Shown here in pieces: positions 18,583 to 29,218 of a stretch of 64,000 nucleotides of DNA. The DNA is taken from positions 18,936,080 to 19,000,079 of the forward strand of contig CM019831.1 of NCBI GenBank assembly GCA_009763385.1, read 5' to 3'. The translations under genes were made by a program, and so were the position numbers. The DNA comes from Coix lacryma-jobi var. lacryma-jobi. Taxonomy: Eukaryota > Streptophyta > Magnoliopsida > Poales > Poaceae. Every line of letters begins with the position of its first letter. The first letter of the stretch is position 1. The notes below the pieces were generated by a model that was given only the letters and a program-made list of their open reading frames with translations, ran no database searches and had not been told where the DNA came from.

Positions 18583-20841
18583 CATGACCAGTGAGGATGT
18601 CGTCCTAGCCCCTCTCTGTCTCTGAGGACATAGAGGCTAGTGCCACTGCCATGGTTGATGAGATGGAGAGGGTGCACAACCTCCCTAGTGATGACGATGA
18701 TGATGACATGGGTGAGGAAGAGCTAGAAGAGATCTTCGGTCGTGGAGCTGGCGCAGAGGAACCCATCGACCTTGATGCTAAAGGTGTTGGTGGAGAAGAA
18801 GACGGTGAGAACACCGACGACGACTAGGTATCACGCCCCTCTACCTCTGATGTGTGGCTTGATTTCAAGAAACTCTTCAAAAGTGGTCCCAAAGGTAAGA
18901 AGATCAGGTATGGCGCTGTCTGCATCCATTGCCACCGATAGTATTCTCGTAGATCTGCAATTGGCACTGGCTATCTCTGTCGTCATAGGGATAAATGTGC
19001 TAAGAGGCAAGAGAAAGTTAGGGGGCTTAGTCAGTCTCAGATCTCTTTTAATCCTGATGGTTCTATGCGTAATTGGGATTATTGTCCTATGCATGCTCGT
19101 ACTGAACTTTGTCGACTACTTGCTAGGGTAGATGTTCCTATCACCTTGGTGAATCTGCTGCATTTTAGGAATACATTAATAATGCTCATAATCCTAAGTT
19201 CTAGGCTATCTCTACACAAACCACCACTAGAGACTTAGCTAAAATGTTTTCTGATAGAAAGAGTAAGCTTGTTGAGCTACTTGCTTCTGATTCTGTTAAT
19301 TGTGTGTGCCTTACCTCTAATATATGGTCTGGCAAAGCCAAAGAGGACTACCTTAGTGTTGTTGCTCATTATATAAACCTTGATTGACAAATAGAGAAGA
19401 GGGTCATTGGTCTTGTGCTTATTGATTGTTCCCATAATGGATAGAACATTGCTGATAGAGTTGCATCTGTTCTTGGTGATTATGGTGTTCTTGAAAAAGT
19501 GTTTGTTGTTACTTTGGATAATGCTTCATCTAATGTTTCTGCCATGCAGAAACTTAGACCTGTTTTGTCTAAATATCTTGGTCTTGATGTACCTGTAGAG
19601 GATCTAAGACATGCTGAACCTGAATCTGCTGTTAGTACTATGTTCTTGCATCAACGTTGTGCATGCCATATAATCAACCTAATTGTTAAGGAGGCACTTA
19701 ATTATCTTGAGCCTTTGATTGAAGTTTTTAGAACTGCAATATCATTTTAAACTCATCTAACCGGAGAATTGCAACATACAAAAACTACTGCATTGCAGCT
19801 GGTTTTAGGCCTAGAAAGTTTCAGTTGGACATGGATGTAAGGTGGAACTCTACATATCTCATGCTAAAGACTTTGTTTCCTCACAAAGATCCTTTCACTA
19901 CTTTCATACATGCCAATTATCCTAGAGGTGAGGATGGTGAGTTGCTTCTAACTGAAGAACATTGGGCTAATGCTGAAAAAGTATTTGTGTTTCTTGAACT
20001 ATTCTATGATGCTATTGTTGCATTGTCTGGTGTTACTATCCTACATCTCTACTTATGTTTCATTATTTGGTTAAGATTGCTATACACCTGAATAATTATG
20101 CTAATAAAAGATATTTGAGAAATGTGGTTCAACCAATGAGAGATAAATATAATAAATATTGGAGGGACTACCTTTGCTCTATTCTTTTGTATTCATCTTG
20201 GACCCTAGAGCTAAAATGAAGGTTTTTTCTAAAGTTTTGAGGAAGTTGATGAACCTTACCAGTACAGATTATTGTGCTTAATTACTCTGTTGGCACTAGA
20301 GCTAGACTTACTGATGTTTACAATAAGTATGAGTAGAAATTTGGAGTTGTTAGGTTGAGGAGGACTGTCCCTCAAAACCTGTCTGGTAAGAAAAGGTCTG
20401 CTTGGGATGAAATTTATGATGATGATACATCTATTTCTTCTGCTCGGGGTACTTCAATACTGCATTCTACTCTTAATTTGACTAGAGATACATCTGCTAC
20501 TGCTTTGTTGCATGTTGCTACTTCTACAACTTCTAATGTTTCTGAACTTGTCTCATACTTGGACTGTGACACTATTTGCTAGTTGGATGATTCATTTGAC
20601 ATCTTGAGATGGTGGCATGAGCATAAATTGACATATCCAGTTGTCCATCATGGCTAAAGATGTTCTAACTGTTCCTGTGCCTACCATATCTTCAAAATCT
20701 ATGTTTAGTATGACTGGCAGGATCATCGAGGAGCGGCAGAGGAGGCTGAAGCCAAGGACAGTGGAGTGGCTCACCTGCATCAAGCACTGGGAGTTGACAG
20801 AGGCAAGGCTGCAACACAATGTGGAGGACAAAGGAGCTTGA
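18583..20841 (+). pseudogene. hAT-family transposase, degenerate
   Basis: Read across frame breaks, the segment encodes a hAT transposase. It has an acidic N-terminal part (about 18625-18825), a BED-type zinc finger (18845-19010: 'VWLDFKKLF', C-x2-H, then a later H/C pair), and an RNase H-like catalytic region (19240-20060, with 'TLDNASSN' and 'CACHIINLIVKEAL'). The hAT C-terminal dimerisation segment follows (20600-20835, with 'SIMAKDVLTVPVPTISSKSMFSM'). Several in-frame stops (for example TAG near 18826, TAG in the zinc finger and TGA near 19386) and frameshifts make it non-functional. The protein would have cut and joined the element's ends. It belongs to the hAT element spanning 2215-21375, and the two solo LTRs lie upstream of its coding part. 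Confidence 0.85.
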
Positions 20842-21173
20842 GGAAGCATCTGAAGAGCTCTATCTTGATTAGTCTCTAACTTGTAGTTTAGTCTTTACCT
20901 TTATCTTGAACTTGGTCTGTAATATGAACAATGAACATGGACAATGATGTAAGGACTATGAACATTTATGGAGCTTGGTTGTACTCTTTTCCTACCTAGG
21001 GTTTCTCACAAGGGTGAGTTTTACCTAGGTAGGTTTTTAATGAGGCAGCCATTACACTAAGCTCCCAATATATTTATTTTGTTAACCATTGTGTCTTTGT
21101 GTGGTTCTGGTAATATGGACTGACCACTTTTGTAGTTCTATTAATGTGAGTTCTGTTTTGGTAATATGATGTT
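20842..21173 (+). other. 3' untranslated and spacer part of the hAT element
   Basis: AT-rich DNA after the transposase stop with no open frame of note. It leads into the right subterminal repeats. Confidence 0.4.
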
Positions 21174-21375
21174 GGCTTAGTGCCTGGGCCGGTACGGGCA
21201 ATGACATGCTGCCGTGCCTGGTGGCACATCACGACAAGGTTTAAACCTGATAGTGTCGTGCCGGGGCCGCGGCCTCGCCATGACAACACTATCAGGCACG
21301 GCACAGTGGGCCGCCGTGCCACATCGTGCCGTACCTCGCCGTGCCGTGCCTAGCCGTGCCCGTTCGTGCAGGGCC
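21174..21375. repeat. Right subterminal repeats of the hAT element
   Basis: Dense 'GCCGTGCC', 'CGTGCC' and 'GGCACGGC' words on both strands, some as near-palindromes ('GATAGTGTCGTGCC' and its complement near 21290). They match the left end at 2215-2383 in composition and words. They are probably transposase binding sites. Confidence 0.6.
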
Positions 21376-22063
21376 GCCCGTTTGGAAAACTATAGGATCA
21401 ATGTCATCAAGAGAATTATTATCTTGGTCCATAGGATCATCCGCCTTTGGCTGGTTGTTATATTCTTTCTTTTCACCTGGTTCCTTTCCATGCCAAACGT
21501 CGTTGTCTCCGAAAATGACGTTCTTATTGTACTAAAGATGGAATTTTCATTCATAAACCCTAGTTGATCATAAACATAATTGAAAGATACAACAAAATAT
21601 TGAAAGATCTTAGTGATGGTAAATGGATATACCAATTGAAGATTGAACACTAACTCTGTCGTGAACGGCGCGGCAAATTCATTCTCTACATCTTGATGCA
21701 TCAAGTCCTTCAAATATCTCGTGATCATTATTGTATCATATCATCCAGTAAATAAACAAGACCTAATTGATCATGAGAACGACTTAGAGAATACCTCATT
21801 TCGGTGGCTACAGGCAATTTTAGTAAGGCACGGCATTTTGACCCTTCTAGTAGGTAAACTACGCTTGACAGGTTTGCAGATTGATGCATTACAAAGTCAA
21901 GAAAATTGAAGTAAGAACTTAATACTGTGGCGACAGGCAACTAAGTTTGCACCAGAAAATGATTTTTCAGTTGAACACACTGGACCAGACTAGACTTTAG
22001 TTTTCTACTGAACCAAAACATTTGTAACAAAAAGATGATACAAAGACTGACTAGATTGATGTA
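21376..22063. other. Intergenic, no gene recognised
   Basis: AT-rich DNA. Small open frames on both strands have no recognisable domain. It may be the original flank of the hAT insertion. Confidence 0.5.
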
Positions 22064-22230
22064 GGGGGTGTTTGGTTCCCACCCCCTAAAGTTTAGCCAC
22101 TAAAGTTTAGTGGAGGTGACTAGAGTTGTAGTGTTAAAAGTGACTTTTAGTGGGGGTGTTTAGAACTTTAGTGACTAAAAGTGAATAAACTTTAGTGGCT
22201 AAACTCTAGGGGTGGGAACCAAACACCCCC
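22064..22230. mobile_element. MITE with 42-bp terminal inverted repeats
   Basis: A 167-bp element starts GGGGGTGTTTGGTTCCCAC and ends with the inverted copy. About 41 of 43 bases match between the arms, with an inner stretch 'TTTAGCCACTAAAGT'. It is flanked by GTA on both sides (22061-22063 and 22231-22233), a 3-bp target duplication. It encodes nothing. The 'GGTGTTTGGTT' terminus is common in grass MITEs. The superfamily is uncertain; 3-bp duplications occur in CACTA and PIF/Harbinger elements. Confidence 0.85.
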
Positions 22231-22877
22231 GTAGTTTGACAGTCTTGTTCCCTTTATGCTAGGCAATCATTATAGATCACACATTCAAGTGTCACGATCC
22301 AAAGACTAATTCCACGGTGCATCTTGTATTGATGGAAAAAATGATACCCTAATTTATATCGTTTTTTGATGAGTTTTTTCCCAAGAAAACAACAAATCCT
22401 TCTTGTGGCAGATACAGATATGAAAACGCTTGGTGGGAACCATCATGAACTGTATGGTACGGGGAAGCTGTGGTTCTCAAGGATGGCAATATCTTTTTTT
22501 TTTCTTTTCCTTTTAGCGGTTTTCTCTATGTTTTTTTTTTTTTGAAACGATGGTTTTCTCTACATTTATTAGTAGACAATAACACTGTTTTGCAAATCGT
22601 GTCTCACGGATCGCCGTTTATTTTTCATTTTGGTGAATACTGTTCGAAGGTCTTCTATATGTTGAGTTTTGGCCATGCATGAAGCTAAGCTGGAATTTAT
22701 GGATTATTTAAATTAGAAACAAAAAAAATCCCTTTCTTCTTATGAAGTGTTAACTACGAGACAATGACATGTGTGGACGACACACGACACCAAAGCCACT
22801 TGGCCTGAATGCGTATCAATTTAAATAGCTTTGTACTCTCTGCTAGCTATGGACAAGCACGAAACAGCTATAGCATC
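22231..22877 (+). promoter_or_regulatory. Upstream region of the lectin receptor kinase, with TATA-like box
   Basis: No coding sequence is recognised. There are T-rich runs at about 22488-22545. A TATA-like TTTAAATAG lies at 22820-22828, about 50 bp before the preferred ATG, and implies transcription starting near 22850. The MITE lies about 650 bp upstream of the ATG and could contribute regulatory sequence, which is inference. Confidence 0.45.
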
Positions 22878-24944
22878 ATGGCCTTTGAAGTGCTTGAGCC
22901 GTGCAACCTACTCACATCTCACCTGAAGTTTTTCTTACTCTGTTTCCTCCTTTCCATTGGCCATGAACCTGCACTCTTCACTGCATCAACTCTTCCTCCT
23001 GATGACCAACTTCTGTACCTTGGCTTTACAGGTACTAATATCAGCTTGGACGACACTGCCACAGTCACGTCCAACGGACTCCTTGAGTTAACCAACGGTA
23101 CACTAAATTCTAAAGGCCATGCCTTCTACCCAACTCCATTGCACTTCCATGATTCACACAATGATAGAGTGCATTCTTTCTCCCTTACCTTCGTGTTTGC
23201 CATCCGCTCTACCTACCAAATCATGTGCCTACATGGCTTGGCCTTCGTCATAGCTCCAAGCACAGACTTCAAGGATGCAATGTCCAGCCAATACTTAGGA
23301 TTCATGAACTCTGAGAAGAGAGGCAACTCGAGCAACCATATCTTCGCTATTGAACTTGACACCGGCCTAAATATCGAGTTCCAAGACATTAACGCCAACC
23401 ATGTTGGCATCGACATCAACGATCTTCACTCAATAGAGTCCTACCCTGCAGGCTTCTTTGATGATAGGAATAGTAGCTTCCAAAACATGAGTCTTGTTAG
23501 TGGTGATGCCATGCAAGTGTGGGTAGACTACAATGGAGAAGCCAAGAAAATCAATGTTACCATGGCTCCCCTCCAAATGGCAAAACCAAAAAAGCCACTC
23601 ATCTCAACTCATTTGGACCTCTCAGCAGTTCTGCAGAAGTCATCATATATCGGCTTCTCATCAGCAACTGGCTCTGTTGACGCACGGCACTACGTGCTTG
23701 GCTGGAGCTTCGGCATGAACAGACCTGCTCCGGAGATCGACATCGCCAGACTGCCAAAGCTACCTCCGCAGGGCCCAAAACCTCAATCAATACTTCTGGA
23801 AATTGTCCTGCCAATAGCATCCGCAGCGTTCATGGTCGTTGTGGGTGCTATCGTCATTTCACTTGTGAGGAGGCAGCGGCGATATGCTGAGCTCAAAGAA
23901 GATTGGGAAGTCGAATTCAAGCCACACCGTTTCTCGTACAAGGATTTGTATCATGCCACCGAAGGATTCAAGAGCAAGAACCTACTAGGTGCTGGAGGAT
24001 TCGGGGAGGTGTACAAAGGAGTGCTTCCGTCGTCCAAGCTGGAAGTTGCTGTGAAGAAGGTTTCCCATGAATCAAGGCAGGGTATGAAGGAGTTCATTGC
24101 TGAAGTTGTCAGCATCGGCCGCATCCGACATCGTAACCTTGTTCAGTTACTTGGCTACTGCAGGCGAAAAGGTGAACTACTTCTAGTATATGCCTACATG
24201 TCAAATGGCAGTCTTGACAGGTATCTATACTCTGGTGTGGACAACACAACAGTGAGCTGGGCTCAGAGGTTTCAGATCATCAGAGGCATTGCTACAGGCC
24301 TCCTCTACCTCCATGAGAGGTGGGAGAAAGTTGTCGTCCACCGTGACATCAAGGCAAGCAACGTGCTTCTTGACAGTGAAATGAATGGACACCTAGGTGA
24401 CTTTGGCCTTGCAAGGTTGTACGACCACGGCACCGATCTTCAGACAACACATGTTGTTGGTACCATGGGTTACCTCGCCCCAGAATTGGTAAGCACAGGC
24501 AAGGCGTCCCCACTCACAGATGTGTTTGCCTTCGGTGTTTTCCTTCTTGAGGTTACCTGCGGGAAAAGGCCAGTGAACAGCAACATCAGGGATAATAATC
24601 AAGTGGTGCTTGCTGACTGGGTACTTGAACATTGGCACAAAGGATCACTAACTGACACGGTCGACAGCAAATTGCATGGTGATTATAATGTCGATGAAGC
24701 ATGCCTGGTACTAAAGCTAGGGCTATTGTGTTCACACCCATTTACCAATGTAAGGCCTAATATGCAAGAAGTGGCGTGGTACATTGACGGAGATTTGCCG
24801 CTCCCAGAGTTGACGCATACAGACTTGAGCTTCAGCCTGCTCTCTCTAATGCAGGATGAAGGGTTTGACCCATACGTAATGTCATACCCTTCATCAAAGA
24901 TAAGCAGTGGTACACCAATATCTGGCATCTCGGGAGGAAGATGA
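22878..24944 (+). CDS. L-type lectin-domain receptor kinase (LecRK, clade IV-like)
   Basis: A single exon of 688 codons. The order is signal peptide (residues about 1-36, 'FFLLCFLLSIG'), legume-type lectin domain (about 37-290, with 'LYLGFTG', 'HGLAFVIAP' and 'HVGIDIN'), a transmembrane helix (about 308-330) followed by basic residues, and a Ser/Thr kinase. Kinase landmarks are the glycine loop 'GAGGFGEVYKG' (from residue 371), Lys393, 'HRDIK' with Asp490 and DFG Asp508, then 'GTMGYLAPEL'. All key catalytic residues are present, so an active plasma-membrane kinase is expected. Family members act in pathogen perception and stress signalling; the ligand is unknown. The frame is open from an ATG at 22809, but that ATG has a poor context and lies upstream of the TATA-like box, whereas the ATG at 22878 has A at -3 and G at +4 and directly precedes the signal peptide. 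The last 55 codons are duplicated at 39574-39739. Confidence 0.95.
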   Translation: MAFEVLEPCNLLTSHLKFFLLCFLLSIGHEPALFTASTLPPDDQLLYLGFTGTNISLDDTATVTSNGLLELTNGTLNSKGHAFYPTPLHFHDSHNDRVHSFSLTFVFAIRSTYQIMCLHGLAFVIAPSTDFKDAMSSQYLGFMNSEKRGNSSNHIFAIELDTGLNIEFQDINANHVGIDINDLHSIESYPAGFFDDRNSSFQNMSLVSGDAMQVWVDYNGEAKKINVTMAPLQMAKPKKPLISTHLDLSAVLQKSSYIGFSSATGSVDARHYVLGWSFGMNRPAPEIDIARLPKLPPQGPKPQSILLEIVLPIASAAFMVVVGAIVISLVRRQRRYAELKEDWEVEFKPHRFSYKDLYHATEGFKSKNLLGAGGFGEVYKGVLPSSKLEVAVKKVSHESRQGMKEFIAEVVSIGRIRHRNLVQLLGYCRRKGELLLVYAYMSNGSLDRYLYSGVDNTTVSWAQRFQIIRGIATGLLYLHERWEKVVVHRDIKASNVLLDSEMNGHLGDFGLARLYDHGTDLQTTHVVGTMGYLAPELVSTGKASPLTDVFAFGVFLLEVTCGKRPVNSNIRDNNQVVLADWVLEHWHKGSLTDTVDSKLHGDYNVDEACLVLKLGLLCSHPFTNVRPNMQEVAWYIDGDLPLPELTHTDLSFSLLSLMQDEGFDPYVMSYPSSKISSGTPISGISGGR

Positions 24945-25227
24945 CGATACAAATGGTGTTTGACGTCATCAGATTATGGTGCACACGCTTCTGGTTTTGG
25001 ACCGGCGCGACATTTGGGCTCGTGGAGCAATTCCATTCATCTGTGCCGTGGGCATAGCTCTTCTTCCTCCGGGCCTGTTGAGTTCAATGGTGCACATCAT
25101 TGTTGGGTCTAAATAAAGCATTACAATCAGAATTGGATCTTGTAGAGTTGTGTAGTACGTAGGCAATCAGCAGTGATGAGACTTAGACATGTTTGGAAGA
25201 CAAGTATATATTTATTCTACACAATTC
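24945..25227 (+). terminator. 3' region of the lectin receptor kinase with poly(A) signal
   Basis: An AATAAA lies at 25112-25117, about 170 bp after the stop, a normal distance for a plant 3' UTR. No other feature is recognised. The whole stretch is repeated at 39740-40021. Confidence 0.55.
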
Positions 25228-25401
25228 CTATATTTCAGGTGCCTGAATAATTTTGTCTTTGTCCTTCCATAGAAAAAAATTGCCACTTTTTTCTTGTGAT
25301 TTGTGCTGATTTGTGCTAATAGATTTGGACCATTGGATGAAGATCTAAAGGTTGTAGTCGTCGCCTGAAAAGATGTTATATTTTAGGCGCCTGAAATATA
25401 G
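25228..25401. mobile_element. Putative MITE or inverted-repeat element
   Basis: It starts CTATATTTCAGGTGCCTGA and ends with a near-complementary TTTAGGCGCCTGAAATATAG. About 17 of 19 bases pair. The element is 174 bp and non-coding. A clean target duplication was not found; TA lies inside both termini, as in Stowaway-like elements. The direct copy at about 40022-40207 has extra bases near its right end. Confidence 0.5.
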
Positions 25402-25857
25402 CAAATCCCTTTATTCTAATACCCTTGTAAAATACATGCCACATAAATTCTCCGCTTGTAACTTTAAAATGCTGTTTGGATAACCGGTATCAAATTAGAA
25501 AACAATACCATCAGTTTGGGCTGTTCCGGGCGGAAAAATAAAAGTCGCCGAGGGAGACGATTATTTGTATCTGATAGATTAGATATCGGGGTGGGTCTGC
25601 CGCCGCTGCTCGCTTGCAGTCGCAAATGTCAGGGCTAGCCTCGCCGTTCCCGTGCTTGTGTGTCATCGCCCTGCTTGCAAAATTTCCGCCACCGCTGTCA
25701 TCTAGAGATCTCAACCCATGGTGTTGCCATCAGCTGCCCTCCAGATGAGCCAGCAATGTCCTTGTTCGGGCCTGAATCCACAGCGCCGCTCTCATCTGAC
25801 TGCCTACGAACTCGCCGTTGTTCTGTACTCTATCGGTCAATCCGCAACACTATTATC
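25402..25857. other. Flanking DNA, no gene recognised
   Basis: Open frames on both strands are short and lack known domains. The segment is part of the 2.88-kb direct repeat. Some small indels relative to the copy at 40208-40663 break these frames, which argues against coding function. Confidence 0.5.
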
Positions 25858-26266
25858 TGTTAGACTGATCTCCACCACACATGACCCAACGGTCATGTGT
25901 GGGCTTGATCTTGCGTCCTGATTGGGGGCGCCCAGCCGTTGAGTGGCTGGTGGACCCCCGTCGCACAACACTATAAAGAGGAGATGGGGGCCGGGGCTCA
26001 AGGTACAACCGCCAAACCCACTCACACAACCCTAACTCCGATATGAGGGAAGCGCTAAAGCGGTGGGAAGCATCACCGGCGAATCTGTGTCGTACTTCCC
26101 CGGCGCATGACACCAATACACATCTTCACTGACCGTTGCTGCCTAAGCATAGACCTTCACTGACAAACCTCATGGACAACTCTTCCTCATCCAGCTTGTG
26201 CCTTTATTGATCCGACCTAGCCCTAAGGCAACTGTCCTTGACCATACTTGCTCCTGTATTTATTTT
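25858..26266 (+). repeat. Possible LTR or promoter segment beginning TGTTAG, with TATA box
   Basis: It starts TGTTAGACTGATC, has an inverted repeat (CCACACATGACC with GGTCATGTGTGG, about 25874-25902) and a TATAAAG box at 25972-25978. This looks like the 5' part of a copia-type LTR. It is broken by a solo LTR inserted at 26267, and no 3' terminus was found. A host promoter is an alternative. Confidence 0.35.
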
Positions 26267-27661
26267 TGCGGATACATGGGTTGTATTTCGGATCTTGAGA
26301 TGACGAGTGATTGTCAACGGGTTTGATGTGCATGGTCTTTGGCTTGTGTTGTGCAGGTGTTGAGCTCGGAGACGGTGATCAAAGGCAAGGTGAAGGTCAA
26401 GTAGAGACGTGTCGTGCTGATGAACCCGGAGCGGTGAAGGGCGGACTGACGGATCGGTGGCTGGAGGATTAGCCGTGGTGGCTGATATGCTGGGACAGCG
26501 ATGAGCGGAGACTTGCGGGACATGGTGTGGCTTGGGTCGTGGACCTGAGTACGTGTCGGTGGACGGGGTGCACGGGCGATGCATCCCTCTACGACTTCGG
26601 TTTGGTGGTAGAGCCCCAGAAAAACCACCGAGTGGACAGTTTCCAGGTTTGGGCCTCAAAACCTGGGTGCTACCGGTTTCCGAGTTTGGGCCACAAAACT
26701 CGGGCTGAGGACGGTTTCCAGGTTTGGGCCTCAAAACCTGGGCGCTGGCGGGTTTTTGAGTTTGGGCCACTAAACTCAGCCGATGGACGACAGGTTTCCC
26801 GGTTTCAGCCTCAAAACTGGGGGGAGGTCCAAGAAAAGGGACGGACGGCGAGTGGCGGCACATGGCGGCATCTGGTGAGGTCGTGTCGAGGCGAAGCTAC
26901 CGGATGCGCGGGTGTGGCCGTCGGATCGACTACACTTCGAGTTGGTCAGGAATACCCTTAGGGTTAGCCTGCTCGCTCATTAGCAGTAGGGGTAGAAGGG
27001 GAATAATTGTATTAGGCAATACAAGGAGAGGCAATCCCTCCCTCCAGACTATCTCAGCTATTGCTATTTTCACTCTAGGTTTTCCTGCCTTCCCATTCCC
27101 TGTTGTAGCTACTAAGATCCACAGAGACGACTAATCGTACCTCTGTGTTCTTGAGATTTTGAGGAAGTGAGACCGTAATCTCACCTCTTGTCTCGTGTGT
27201 TCGAGACACGGTTGAATTTGTGGTTGTGATTCGTGTTTTGAAATTGTTCTTCGTGTTCATCTTTTCTCCACGATTTTCCCGTCGCTCGATCTCTCTCTAC
27301 ACTACGTCTTTTTCAAATCCACTTGAATCAACTTGTTCTTTGATGTGAGGAGATCATTTCCACCGAAGGAATTCAACTCAAACCTCACGAACAAGTAGAT
27401 CAGGTCGATTTGATTTTCGTGGCAACTTTTTCGTTCTTGCACCAATCTCTTCGAATTCCCGAAGTTTGAGTTGATTTGAGCGGATGATTTCTTAGGGATA
27501 GTCTTCCAACTACCTAGTGATCATCTTCTCCAAGTTTGGGATCAAGGGATTTAGATTTGGATCGAATTTGAGGAGATTTGGGAGAGAGGCGATCAAAATC
27601 GCCCTCTCTGCAAGGTCACGGACAATCCGCCGCTAGAGGCGCGGACAGTCCGGGCGTCGGG
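26267..27661 (+). mobile_element. Sirevirus-type solo LTR, truncated on the right
   Basis: It starts TGCGGATACATGGG, the sense-strand start of the Sirevirus LTR family, and is preceded by ATTTT (26262-26266), the same target duplication as at the complete copy 41070-43063. Only the first 1395 bp are present. At 27661 the sequence switches to CACTA DNA. The U3 hairpin array lies at about 26635-26825. Confidence 0.85.
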
Positions 27662-27689
27662 ACAGGGTCATAGGCCGATTCTCAAAATC

Positions 27690-27965
27690 GCCTTTAGTCT
27701 CGGCGTTTTTGCCGCCCGGGACTAATAGACCCTTTAGTCCCGGTCGGTAACACGAACCGGGACTAAAGGGCCTGCCCCAACGGCTACTGCGCAGAGCTGC
27801 CGGGGCAGGGACCCTTTAGTCCCGGTCCGTGTTACCAGCCGGGACTAAAGGGCACTCTTTAGTCCCGGTTGGTGCCACGGACCGGGACTAAAGATTTAGC
27901 CACGGTTTGTGGCTTGCCCCGGGATAAATGATCACCTTTTAGCCCCAGTTTTTAATACGAACCGG
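27690..27965. repeat. CACTA subterminal hairpin array (left)
   Basis: Four to five inverted-repeat units have arms CCTTTAGTCCCGG and CCGGGACTAAAGG around AT- or GT-containing centres such as TTGGTGCCACGGA. The arms are conserved and the centres vary. Such arrays are known CACTA subterminal repeats, likely transposase binding sites, and can be sources of small RNA. Confidence 0.9.
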
Positions 27966-27977
27966 GACTAGAGCTCC

Positions 27978-28146
27978 TGGTTTTATAACCAGCCAACTTC
28001 TTCCTCCCCCGAGCCAGAGACATTCAAATTTCAGTGAGCTTCTTGCTTGTTCTTGCTGTTGCTATTGCTTGTTCTTCATTGTTCTTCGTCTCCGGCGTCA
28101 ATTGGTGATCTTCTTCGACTCCGTCATCGTCTCTTTGCGTTTAAAG
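27978..28146 (+). promoter_or_regulatory. TATA-like box and leader of the first CACTA transcription unit
   Basis: A TTTTATAACC lies at 27981-27990 directly after the hairpin array. It is followed by a T/C-rich leader with repeated TTGTTCTTGCT words and a donor-like AAAG|GTAACT at about 28146. The pattern matches that before the second unit at 33411. Confidence 0.5.
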
Positions 28147-28536
28147 GTAACTATTTTCATCTCCTACCATGTCTTTTTAATATGAGAGGAATTTAATTAA
28201 AATATATACTTTGCAAGAACAAGCATAGAAAGTTGAGTAGTTTAAATTGGTTCATCACAATCACTTGATAGTTTTCTACTGCTAGGTAGTATCCATTCTA
28301 TATTTCATACTTATGCAAGACGAGTAATATTGAATTTTAGTGTCTTTTTAGTATATTTTCTTTAGAAAAATGTGGAATTTATAATAGTTTGCAACAATAA
28401 ATATAGAGAGTAGATAATGTGGAAATTGGTATTGTTATATCATATTTTTCGATTATCTAAATAAATAGAAAAATTTAGAGTCTTTTTTATTTATAATTGT
28501 TTAGAAAATTAGGAATTTGCATGTAATAGTTTAAAA
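28147..28536. other. AT-rich intron-like spacer in the CACTA element
   Basis: About 390 bp of AT-rich DNA follow the donor-like site. No open frame or repeat of note; it is probably an intron of the first unit. Confidence 0.4.
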
Positions 28537-28985
28537 ATGAGCATGGATATAGTAGATGGCAACCGTGACCGGGTCCTCAGCCTCTCATCATCGGGATCCG
28601 AACGAAGCTACCTCATGGGCCCCCCCCCCCCCCTCTCATCGAAGAGCGTTTGCGGCCGGATCTTCTCTCATTGCTTGCGGGGCGAGTCAGTAAGAGAGAT
28701 TGTGAAGGAGTACCGAGTGAGAAAAGAGGGAATCAACAAGGGTCGTATATTCTACAAGTGTGTCGGACCATGAGGTGGGTTATTATTTACCCGCGATTTG
28801 ATTAATATGGTCATTCGTATCGGTTTTGCTTGATGATGTTGTTTAAATTTCTTATTCTTTGTTTCTAATTGCAGTGGGAGGGCACCGGAGAGATGTAAAG
28901 GTTGGTACTGGGAGGAAGAGTACGTTCAGCACGTACGAAATTTGTCGCGCACAGGAGGGTTGAAGCTGAAGTGATGATGGCAGTG
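28537..28985 (+). pseudogene. CACTA accessory ORF with GRF-type zinc-finger-like motif
   Basis: A small frame (78 codons) contains 'GRIFYKC' near its end. After an apparent intron (about 28772-28874) the text resumes with 'CKGWYWEEEYVQHV' (about 28895-28935). Together these resemble the C..GRRFYxC....C..F.WEEE plan of GRF-type zinc fingers found in some plant transposon proteins. Boundaries are uncertain and one homopolymer (13 C at about 28620) may hide a frameshift. Confidence 0.4.
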
Positions 28986-29218
28986 AGTCAGCGGCAGCAG
29001 CCCATCCAGCTGATGAAGCGAATGATCTATCTATTTTAGTGGGGATCGGACGCGATCTATTATGTGCTTAAGTGCATTTTATTTTTATTTTTAGTGCTAG
29101 CTGCGATAGTCTTCGTTGTAGTCAAGCTTGTTTGAATTAATCAATCATGTGATGTCATGAGTGTTGTGCAATAACATGAGAAACTAATAAGTGCATGGTT
29201 TTTGTATATTTAATGCAG
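28986..29218. other. Spacer before the CACTA transposase
   Basis: AT-rich DNA with no coding signal. It ends in a good splice acceptor (TTTAATGCAG) directly before the transposase ATG at 29219. Confidence 0.4.

Larger units (their letters stand above)
2215..21375 (+). mobile_element. Degenerate hAT transposon, interrupted by three LTR-element insertions
   Basis: The right part (18583-20841) encodes a recognisable hAT transposase. Both outer parts carry dense 'CGTGCC'/'GGCACG' subterminal repeats, at about 2225-2345 on the left and 21180-21370 on the right. Such subterminal motif clusters are usual for hAT elements. Subtracting the inserted LTR elements leaves roughly 3.5 kb, an ordinary size for an autonomous hAT. 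The sequence near both ends is partly similar in inverted orientation ('ACGGGCACGG' on each side), but I could not find a clean TIR or an 8-bp target duplication, so the boundaries are approximate. It is the oldest layer of the nest, because everything between 2384 and 18466 is inserted into it. Confidence 0.6.
24779..27661 (+). repeat. 2.88-kb direct repeat, left copy
   Basis: The sequence from GTACATTGACGG in the kinase gene to GGGCGTCGGG in the solo LTR recurs at 39574-42455 in the same orientation. The first 600 bp or so appear identical. Beyond that I count about 25 differences, nearly all single-base indels. The left copy stops inside the LTR at the CACTA junction. Confidence 0.95.

Noticed and set aside
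2215..21375. Exact 8-bp target duplication for the large hAT
   Set aside because: I compared bases around both ends and found no convincing shared 8-mer, so no exact boundary is claimed.
22809..22877. Upstream ATG extending the lectin kinase by 23 residues
   Set aside because: It has T at -3 and C at +4, lies before the TATA-like box at 22820, and would bury the signal peptide.
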